From contig CAIIXF020000008.1 of assembly GCA_903813345.2 (NCBI GenBank), positions 13,684,822-13,748,821 of the forward strand: DNA of 64,000 nucleotides, read 5' to 3'. The notes under the pieces are model-generated. The model was not told where the DNA came from. It saw only the letters and a list, made by a program, of their open reading frames with translations, and made no database searches. Positions 28,401 through 40,400 of this stretch are shown here, in pieces. How positions within the stretch are numbered: the first letter of the stretch is position 1; each line of letters opens with the position of its first letter. Both the position numbers and the translations under genes were made by a program. Source of the stretch: Owenia fusiformis (taxonomy: Eukaryota > Annelida > Polychaeta > Sabellida > Oweniidae).

Positions 28401-31400
28401 TTATAAGGAAAATATCACATTTTGACAGTATACGAGTCTGTATTAATTATAAGGAAAATATCACATTTTGACAGTATACGAGTCTGTATTAATTATAAGG
28501 AAAATATCACATTTTGACAGTATACGAGTCTGTATTAATTATAAGGAAAATATCACATTTTGACAGTATAAGAGTCTGTATTAATTATTGTGTTAAATGC
28601 AAAAATTCAAGAAAATGTAAACAAATATTCTGCAAAATACAAATGTTTCCTTTACACCACGTGAGCCTACCAAATGCCTACCAAAAGGAGACACTACTAT
28701 ACCTGGTTATTTGATTTTGTTCGATGTAATTTTCTACTTATATTTTCAGTAATACTACTGACAAATTATTTTGTGTATTGACTAATAGGTCTTTGATATG
28801 GAAATGACAAAATAAGATAAAATTTAATTTATTGAAGCATATATGACTCTAAAACAAGTTTATTAAAAACTTATTAATGGAGAGTACATTAAACTTGACA
28901 ATGTTTTATTCCATGTACCATTGTGTATAGTCCTCTTCATTACCCATTAGACTTCTTGGGCTTCTTTTTACAAGGGGCCTGAAAACAACAACAATTTTGG
29001 TAATATAAAGTTAAATCCCATGTTTTGTCGTTGAATTACAGACATATTTTTATCATCATGAAATAATCTGCAAATAGTTATTCTTCACAATACATGTACT
29101 AATTTCCCCATTGTTTATTTCAAATATCTATCGATTATTTTCTAATTCCTAAGACTGATTTTTGTGATTGATATCTTACCCCACACTTCGCTGTATCCCT
29201 TTGAGTTGATATACCAGAACATATTTTAGTGATCCCTGAAGTGCTGAATGATCGGATTCTCTTCCTTGTCCTTGACTTTACACCATTACCACATGTCTGC
29301 CTACAGGTTGAAAAGGGTGTCCATGGACCCCAAGAAGCCCAGTTGCAACCTGTTAAGTAACACAAATCTGTATATACCTGTGGTCTGTTGTCATGCACCT
29401 CACATATTTAAACCCAAAATATGGCAGAAGCTCTTTGACAATTTTTTTCAAAATTACCGTTTTTTATTACCATTTTGAGCACTTTCCAGTGATTTTTGGC
29501 CAAAGTTGTCAAATGTGACCTCCCCTGGAATTCTCTGAAAAGTGAACCCCCTTTGACAAAAGCTGGCTGTGGGCCTGTTATGGGCCCCTTATTAACACAA
29601 AAGTCTGGATGAAGTACTTACATAATATAGCATTACAAATCTTGCTTCCAGTGTCAAAGAATAGGCCTGTACAAGTATTTGGGGTGAGGGGTACTCTGGT
29701 CCTGGTGCCTTGTTGTATGCCCTTACCACATGGTTTGGAACATGGCATATAGGTCCATCTTCCCCATGGTGTCCACTCACAACCTGCAAAACATAGGGAT
29801 CAACTTATATCTTAAATGGATGTGTTACGCTTGGGTCACATTTGCTCTGATTCATCAGCCAGTGCCTGGACGATTGAGTATTTTGTTGAAAACTGAATAC
29901 AATTTTGAGGAAAATCTTCGGGCGCCAGCTGATGAATCGGAGGAAATGTGACCCAGGTGTTACACATAGTGCACATGAAGACAACGTTCATGTTCAAGCC
30001 CTTTCTTTATTATTACTCATTTATGAATCATTTACTATTTACTAAACAATGAAGCAATTTTTTAGATTTTTATTTCTTTACCCGATTTTTTCTCCTTAAT
30101 TATATATTTTTTCATCAATGTTATCTTCAAGCAATCTACCAGATTTACCCAGGTGACTGTTAGAACCTTTATCTATAGTTTTGCCCTTACGGCCCCGTTG
30201 GGCCCCTGCAGCCACAGGACCTTGCTGGCCTTGTGGGCATTGATGACCACATTCACCTTTAGGCCCAGGATCGCCCTGTTCGCCCTTCTCTCCTATGCAA
30301 TTGATTGCTGTACATTTACTAGATTTGTTCAAGATCTATAATAATTTCTTGAGTTTTACTAATTCTTCTATATTTGTAGTGTTCTGTTAAAATTATGAAA
30401 TTATAAAGTCCAATTGCTTTCATTGATCAGTCTAATGAATGATTGTTGTAATAACTACTGAAATGATATATTTTCACATTTTTCTCCAGTAAATTATAGT
30501 TCAAACATTAAAGTAAATACATCTAATTTATATACATTTGAAAACATATTTCGTTGTTTATGGACATTTGAATTCAAGTATCAAAAGATTAAATACACAT
30601 GTTTGTTATTTACAAGAAATATTTCAATTGGAAGCAGTTTGAATAATTAGTTTTATTTATGTTAAGTCAATTAAGAAAATCAATTTTCTTCAAAAATACA
30701 TGTTGGTCTAAATTTGAAAAACTGGATCTTTAAATTTATCATAGATTATCAATTTGTTTCTTGCTAACTAATTCTCAGGTGATGTCATAAAAACATACTG
30801 TAATCTTGGCAAGATATTCTATTATGTCACCAACACAAATTAATTATGTCACCACCACAAGTTGGTGACATATTGGTATAGTCTCCAACTTTTTTTGTGG
30901 ACAGTGTTCAGTGGTTGGTGTTCGGAGTTGGGTGTCTGTAACAAATGGCAGATTGTGACATTTTGCATGTTAACGCCTTGTTCAGAATTGATATATACCT
31001 GATACACACAATGAATGTTTAACACTATCTGTATATAGTCTAACACATGTATTTCAATTAATTACTTGTTGTTATGTTTGTTAAGTAGAAGCTTATGGCT
31101 TCTTACTGCTATTTTATCATCACTTTAAAATAACCATTATCACGAGACAGAAACTTGTTTGATTATGATGAAAAACAGAGGGATAAATGCTTATATTCTG
31201 TGGAGCTTTTTTTACCCCATCAATGCCATGGTCACATTTGGTCCGATTTTTACGACGGCGCCTGGCAAATTGAGTATTTTGTTCAAAATTGAATAGAATA
31301 TTGAACAAAACACTCAGATGGATCGGAGCAAATGTGACCCGGGCATTAAAGGACATTCCATCCTTGGTCCAAGGGTATTATACTTCTTTCCATACCCTTG

Positions 31401-34400
31401 GTGCAGCTTATACAATTGTCACGACTGAGCAAACAAACTTTCAAATGGCCCTTAAATCACCAGCCAATCAGAACAGTTGTTACTTAAAGAGATCGAGTCG
31501 TCCTGATTTCTATTCTGGACAATCAGTGATATCCCAGTATAATTGCTCATAAAACATCGTATATACCTTAGATATATCTTGAGACCAAATCATAAGCACG
31601 ATATCACCAATATATTAAGGATATCAACAGGACAACCAAAAGAACAACCAACTGTCAGAACGCAATGAGTCGAAAACAGAATACATATAGGGTTCATTCG
31701 TACAAAAGGTACACATAGGGTTCATTCGTGCAAAAGTACTCTAACTTTTTTGTTTTTCAATCAATCTGGCTGAAATTGAGACCCGATCTCTTTAATCAAG
31801 GGTCAAAATCAACAGAGATTTTCCAAAGATGTTCACAGTGATAAACAGGAATTATATATTCACAATTGAGATAATTGCACAAGTCTGCATGCATTTCTTG
31901 TTAAGAATCCAATTTATAAGTAATTTTTCATCTCATTAGGGGTCATAAACAGAGGGAGGACAAAATATCCCCATTGAATTGTGTACAGAACATTATGATT
32001 GGAGAACGCATTTTCTGCATTGACCACTAGGAAACTCAACTTATTTACAAGTTTGTATTACCCCTAAAATGAAGCTACCTGACCTTGCATGAAGGGCTGA
32101 ATTGAGTGATAAATGAAGTCCTTTGAATGAAGGATGGGACATTCCTTACCAGACCATTTCTCTCCTGATATGGTAACTATAAATATACAGAAAGGACGAT
32201 TCTCGGTTTGGAGAACGAAGTTCATCAATCTAAATGAGCATTATCCCTGCTTCGGACAAATGTGATTCTCTTACATCATATAGATTTGAATGTCTTCTTT
32301 TGAATAGTCATAATTTAATTTGGGTAATATTTATAGATTTTTCGCAAAAAAAATATTAGCGCAGTACACTATTGAACTTCTTTCCCCAAATCGAGACTTG
32401 TATTTTATTGAATCGGTCTAATTGAGCATTATCCCTGCTTCAGACCAATTTGTTATTTTTACATCTTGTAGATTTAAATGTTCTCTTTTGAATATTCAAA
32501 GTTTAATTTGGGTAATATTTCTATATTTTTCTTGAAAAAAATTATTAGCCCAGGAGACTGTTCTCCAAACCGAGAATCGTCCTTAAGCAAAACACATGAA
32601 AATGTTTTAATATAGTTGGTATTGATCATTTAAAAATGTAGGACATGTACTCATTTCCAGTGAGCTGTAATGTCATCGACTCACAACTTTTATAACCTTG
32701 CTGATAACAGTATAAAAAGAAAGGGCTTGTCAACTAAATTAAAGAAGAGATTATCAGAATGGTTAAATCATAATTCACACATAGCTGGGCAAGATATTTC
32801 ACATATACTGTAGAACAGTGTGTGAAATAATCAATAACACACTCAAGGTCACTAGTTAAACAGTTGTCATGGTGATGAATGAACTGATGAAAAGAATATT
32901 CAGCTTATTTTGTAATTCTTAATACCTGCTTACCTAATGCTTTATGCAAAATTGGGAGTTGATGCCAACACGTTCTGTATAAAATCCTAAAAGATGGTAC
33001 CCTACTGGAATTGATCAATACATTTTAAAGTGATCATTATTGGCCATATCAAAACATTTTCCATGTTTTGCTAAACATGGAAAGTATATGTATGGTTACA
33101 GCTACCATACCAGGAGAGAAATAGTCTAGCAAGGAATATCCCTTTAAACAATTCTACAAGGGTGGAGTAGGAGATAATAGTATGGCAATAGTTACTGGGA
33201 GTCAGTTGTTTTGTAGCTACCAGTCTAGGTTGGAAAGATATCATGGAAATAAATAGTTGTGTTTGACTTTCAAGATAATTGCTTTATTTAGTAATTCACT
33301 AAATCATAAATGATAATGTCACTTTTTATGTCACCTGACCACCATAAGTGGTGGCATATTGTTGTCGCCAATGCCTTGTTTATTATATTCTAATAACATG
33401 AACTGAATGAGTCAGATCTTTCTTAAAATAATCATTTCAAGGCCTTTCAAAACTTCTTGACTTCAAATATGGCATAAAGTAATAATATTTAAGCATCAAA
33501 ATCACCTTTTTACTAACATCTGGATGATAAGCTCACAGATATTTTAGCGAAGATTTTCTTTAAATATTGGCGCAGTTAATTTCAATTTCATGTCAATGGC
33601 ATCTAGATTTAATGATCCAAAATACCGGTGGATTACGAAAAATATTATGTACAGAGGTGAAACCAATCAATTAAAGTATAGATTACACAGTAAATAAATT
33701 GTCATATATGTGTCTACTCTAAATGATCATCCTACGATATAATTAACTAATAAATTAGACTTATTTTAAATAACACGCAAATATTTTTATGTTTAAACTT
33801 CCTCATAGATGAGTGAGAGGCTACCTTGCCCGCAGAGTCTAGTTATAAACTACCCTCTGCCTAGTATAGACTATATTACAGTTTAGCAGCCCCGTCCCAA
33901 ACATTGGTACCTGTGACAACCGGGGTAATAAATCATTTCAAATCTACCATACTGACCCTTTCTCAACCAGTCAGCGAAGTGGGAGGAACACGTGCTATAT
34001 ACGTGCTCATTAATTATGCAGTGATGTCAAAGGAAATGACCATATAGAAAGTCGTCCGTATTTGGACGACGAACTCTGAAAAAACTACGAAAAACTCTAC
34101 GAAAAAACTTGCACTTTTATTTGAAAATAAAATTCAAAAGTAATTAGAAAATCTGTTCTTGAAAACCGTTTTGAGGCAAACAAACCAGAAGACAGTAAAC
34201 AAGAAAACAAATTGCAAAAAGAACGGTTTCTAATTACCTGGTTCCTTTTCCTCATTTTTCTCTTTAACCTCCTCTTGTTCAACCTTATTACTGGGAGGCT
34301 TACCACCAAATATTGGGTTTATAGAGCTACCTTTACCAGGAGGCCCCCTAGGGCCTTCTTTTCCGTCATCCCCTTTAGGGCCCCTTGGACCTCTATCTCC

Positions 34401-37400
34401 TTGCTTTCCTATTGGACCTTCAGGTCCTATGGGCCCTGGTACCCCCTGAGGTCCTTTGTCTCCCTTAGGCCCTTGTTGTCCAGTCCCTATACATTGTTGA
34501 TTACATGTTGCCTTAAGTTTATCTTCCAGGAATCCAAGTTGTTGTTGGAAGCTCTCAGTATCAGTTACTCCATCTGTTGCACAATTTGTTGAACATTTAA
34601 CCTCGAGATTCTTAACAATATTTTCAAGTTCCTCAACTCGTACAATCAACTTGTCAATTGGTTTTAGTTTTTTGTTATCATTTTTGTCCGACTTTTCTTT
34701 CTTGTCTTTTGAAGATTGTTCTAATCCATCGTCTTGAGAAAAAACTTTGTCAGTTGTTAAAAAACTGATAGTAAGTAAAACTACTAGTTTGCAGGGGAAG
34801 AGATCCATAGTTAATCCAATAATTGATTTTGAAATTGAAGTTGTAATGTGATATACTACAAAACAAAAGTTTCGCAATCAATTTATAATAATTCAGCATT
34901 TGTTTCACTCACATTTATCATAACTTATATATGACGGAAATTACTTCAATAATTTTTCTTTATTTAAATATTTATCGAATTCCAAATATTTGATGCAATT
35001 TTACAGTATATAGTCTATTCTGAGCTATTTAATTATATTTATTATATAAAATGGTTGTAATTAAATGAATGAATTAAATGAAATATATTTATAAAAATTA
35101 AATTTGTGCTACACATATTTTATCCTTTTGTTTGGATGAATTTAATTACATTATCGTAACAAAAAAGAATAGATTTTATATTAGATAGAGTGACATAATT
35201 AATTAAACCAAGAAACTTATAATTTGGCATGATCCCCATTCAATGAATAGTTTTTCAATTACCTTTATTAAGATTAACACAATTCAACAAGTTAGTAGGT
35301 TTGTTAATAAACAATTACATAAAATATAATATTTTACAATGAATAGGATTGCTGCTCTCATTATTGATGTAACTATTACTGTTTATTAATTTCGACTATC
35401 AAATACATGTACTGATCCTGTGAATTTTCCTTTTCTTAGTTATAATCCATCAAACCCAGCAAATGGGGTCAATATATTCTAGCTTATCACGTCACCATGA
35501 GTGGTGACATTATCATGTCACCATAAGTGGTGACATTATCATGTAACCATGAGTGGTGACATATTATTATAGTCTCTTACTTTTTTGTGGATGGTGTTTG
35601 GCAGCTTGTGTTGGATCGGTGTTTGGCATCTGTAATAAATGGCAGGTGGTGACATTTTGCATGTTAATACCTTGATATAGATCTAGTAAGCTCAAAATAT
35701 CTAAAAGTTAAATCAAGACATGATATTTTAGTGCTAAAAGGTCAAGAAAAGTGTACTCCAGGGAGCATCGATTAAGCTATAATAACTTGATTATAGATGG
35801 AATCTAACCCAAAGAAACAAGATATTAAATCTTCTATTTCTGGTTTTTAAATAGGTTCCTTGTCTAAACTAAAAATTTCATCATGTATTATTGAAGGTAG
35901 ATTACTATAAAATAGTTTTTTCAATGAAGGACATCAGTTATTTAATAAACACTTCAGAATTAAAATACTGTATATTTACTCACATATAATTCAGTAATAA
36001 ATCCGTCTATCAAGCCCTTATAAATCTTGGGCAAAATATTTCAAACATGAACCTGAAAGATAACTAAATCCATTGACACTTGGACAAGCGGTACATATTT
36101 GTAAATGTCTTCTTTTTGCCTGAAAATTTTAAAAGGGAAAATAAGTTTCATTTTATTAATATTGATTCGTTGAACAATGGATTGAATAATATTTTCATGT
36201 GATACTTTAAGGTAGTTAGACGCGTATTAAACATATATTACAATAAATAAAAAATACTGTTTAGACTGACTTCAGTTTTTTTTCACAATCATCTACACGT
36301 TTCAGAAGTTGAAATCTGACTTTATATTTAAGATTTGACTTTCAGTGACCTTTTTGAGGTAAAAGAAAGGTCAAAAAGGTCTTTTTTCAACTTGCTTCAG
36401 ATTGACCAATTTTTTTTCAAAATCATCTAGAAGTTCTCAAAAGTTCAAATCCAACTATAGATTTGACATTCTCAAGGTGAAAATATTTGACCTTCAATGA
36501 CCTTCTTAAGGTCAAAAAGGTCTTTTTTCAACTTGCTTCAAATTGACCAATTTTTTCATTAATTCTCAAAATCATCTACAAGTTCTGAGGAATTCAAATC
36601 TGACTTAACATTGAACCAATAATATTGTGAGCAACTAGGAAGTAACATTTTGTCATGTTAATGCCTTGTTATTGTATACTTTCAGAAGAGTCTCTGATGG
36701 TTGTACCCTGTCCACTACCCACCCTAGCAAAGATGATGTCTGAGAGTGTCTCAAAGAACTTTCAAGCTTTATTTGATTACGTCTACAGTGAAGACAGCGA
36801 TCATTTCTCAGACAGTACAAATGAAATGCTTCGTAAACTCTCAAAGGATATCTACCTTGTAAGTTTATAGGAAAGGATATAGACTTTTTATTAGTCTATT
36901 GCAGTATAATTGAATAATTGAATAATGAGAAATGTAGACCTGTCATAAGTATATTCTAGACTAACGAGAAATGTAGACCTCTTCTTAGTAGACTAACAAG
37001 AAATGTTGACCTCTTCTTAGTAGACTAACAAGAAATGTTGACCTCTTATCAGTAGACTAACAAGAAATGTAGACCTCTTATCAGTAGACTAACAAGAAAT
37101 GTTGACCTCTTATCAGTAAACTAACAAGAAATGTAAACCTGTCATATTTTGTATTTTTTGTCGTATACATGTATTGTAGAGTTATTTATCAAAGAAATGT
37201 AGGCCCGTCATAAAAAACCTTGTAAAAAGATTCACTGGATATCATGTCATATACAGGCAATCAAATACGCAATACTCTACACTTTTGAAATAAAGATACT
37301 CAATATTTTACTATATATTTTCCCAACTCAACAATCCCTTTTAACACAATTATTATATCCCAACCTCTAATCTCTAATGTGACCTAGCAATGTTCAATGT

Positions 37401-40400
37401 TTTCCAGTTAGGACTTGGCCTTGAAACTGAAGATGATAATGTAAGGGTTCCAGTAATGACTTGGAGGACATGCGCCTTTACTATTCAAGTTATAGGTAAA
37501 TATGTCAATTTAAGTTTACATTGATTAATTACATGTTGTTTACCCAAAGTCGTAAAGGCCCTTCTAGAACGTCCATTGTTTTATCAATACACTGTAGCTT
37601 TTTGATTTGAGGAATTGACATTGCATTTTAATGTAATATATTTAATATTAGGCTCATTAGTTCCCTACCAGAAGATATCATATAGGCTGTAACTGTTGAT
37701 CATCCATTCCTCAACCTAGCAGTGACATCTATTTATTAGCCTTATTTTAGATGCCATTTTACAGTTTTCATTTCAGAAAATATTGATGAATAAAAATGTA
37801 GGCTATTTGAGTGTAATTTGGCAATTTGTGCTCAACATTCTGGCTTAGTTGCTTACTTAATGTACATACCTCTAATCAATGTCTTATTATTTGATTAGTA
37901 TCCTGTGACTTCTACTTAAGAAATTCCAATTAATTTATAATGCTTCTTTATTCTCTAGAGCAAAGTTTACGAGAAGAAAGCAAGCCCTTATTTGGAAGTT
38001 TACCATCTCGCCAGGCAGACTGTTTACAAGCCCTAGTAAGATTCGCTGGTGTATCTGCACAAAACATAGCATCAGACATCAACAAGAAGCTATGTGTTAG
38101 ACTTCTGGCAGGTAATGCTATTCATGAATCCATTGGAAGTTCCAAGTTAACTTGATTACAAATTATGTATGTGCTCACTGGTAAATGTATACAATGAAGT
38201 GATGAATTGTCCTCAAATGAATGATAATACCTTTTAGACTCTGAACCCTGTGTCCCGTTTACATCATTGGTATTTACCTCTTGTCTTATGAATCAGCCAT
38301 AATATAAAGGGAAACCTGTCTGATGGAACGTCTTTCTGTAAGGACTGCATGTTTACAAGGAAGGGTTTTCAAAAGAACCAAATATTTTTCTATTGTTAGA
38401 AGTCAAATACAAAAAAATGTGAACGAATTTTAAAACTTGAAAATAGATTGACGATATTTTATGAGAGGTTTTTGAACACCCCATCCTCACAAAAACTTGA
38501 TATATGTTTCAGCTCTTGTATCCGGTGACTCTGACAAGAAGTTTGTGGCCACTCCAGGTTGTGTACTAGATTTTGACATGTTCCACTATTTGGTATCTGT
38601 TTGTCTAGCACTACCTACACTCTATGTGGAAGACCAGAGGAGTTTATTAGGTTAGTATAATTGTATTATTCAATGATGGTAAGATTTGTAGTGAGCTGAT
38701 TGATCCATGTGATTTTTATACACCCTGTATTTTCACACCCTGGGATACAGAATCTATATATTCTCAAGTCACTGTATCACACAGTTAGACATTTTAAACA
38801 TCATTGAATTTGATATGACCATCATAAGTGGTGACATATTGTTATAGTCTCCAACTTTTTGTGTACAGTGTTTGGCTGTTGGCATTGGGCATTCAGAGTT
38901 GGGCATCTGTAACAAATGGCAGGTGGTGACATTTTGCCTGTTGTTGCCTCGTTTATCATACTTTAGAGCTCTTATGTGATTTGACTTGTACACTTTTTAT
39001 TCTCAGTACAAAAAGAGATAAGGAGTAATAGGATACAGGTGATACATTTGACAAACATCATATACCTTGTAGTACTATCTTGTACATGAAATAATGAAAT
39101 TGTTTTAATACTTCTAGGTGCAATACCAACTGGAGGTCTAAATGAACAGCATGTCTTACAACTTGTCTTCACTGCTCACATTGTGCAGATACTTATCACA
39201 ACAGATTTCCATATCCATGGTAACTATATTTATCAACTCATTGTGATGTCAGAGTTCAGTCTGGAATGGAAATCATCATATTTGGTAGATTGTAAAATTG
39301 ATGCCATAAACTCCGGAAAGTTGGTTTTATGATGAAATTCAATGTAAAATAAATGTTCTGTACATTATACTGTATAAGGTGATTGGTTATTTTGAAGTAT
39401 GAAAAATATGTGATTATTCTTGTATATGAACTGTATATCTAACATAGCACAAAAGTTTGATTTCACATTGTGTATTAGGGGCTGGAACATATACACACTT
39501 GTGCTCCTGACTCTATGGCCCTTTGGAGGAAGCTTATAAAACTATATAAAAACTTGTATTACTTCCAGATTCTATGGAGCTAGAGCCAGATGCCGACAGC
39601 CAGGCTCTAGTTGACATCTATCACAGACTCAGGAAGCAAGCGGGGTAAGAATAGTCAGCATTTGAATATCAAGACATCTTTATTTGCATTCTATGACAGT
39701 AACAATTTTATGTATATTTGATAATTTTCAAGATTATCCTACACTTAGTGTACTAAATGTATAATAACATTAAAAAATAAATTTGATATTTATTGGCAAA
39801 ATGAATAACCGGAGGATATCGTAACGATATACTCCGGGCGGAGGAAATTGTGACGATATACTCCAGAAAACCCAATATGCGGAGGATATTGTGACGATAA
39901 TACTCCGCTTGTTGATTTCCCGCCAAATTGACTCTATTTGGTACACTCCTTGTTAGTGAAGGATGATAAGAACATCCTATGATTTTTTTCAGAATATTAA
40001 TTTAATCTACTCAGTGATATTGATATATACACTCGACAGTTTGACTGCAATAGATAGTACCCCAGACATTAGTTTTTGTAGCTTTTTTTATGTTAAATGT
40101 ATTAGACTATTTTGTCATTTACTATTTTTATAACCTTCATCATGTGAACAGCTTATACTGTACCTTATTCTAGCCTAAGTATAAGTGTCATAACCATGTA
40201 CATGTACCATATGTCTTTGAGGATAAATTATATACCTTCTCTTATCCATGACAGTTTACTCAAAAAAAGACACAATTCCAGGCAAAACTAAATGAGATCA
40301 ATGTTTCTTGTTACAGTATTGAGGTTAGTAATGTGCCATCAGCATGGCAATTACACCAGAGAGTGAAGCATATATCTGTCCCCTTCCTGAGGAGTGCAGC

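Noticed and set aside
28313-28588. Regular direct repeats resembling a CRISPR array
   Set aside because: There are no unique spacers: units abut, and the host is a eukaryote.
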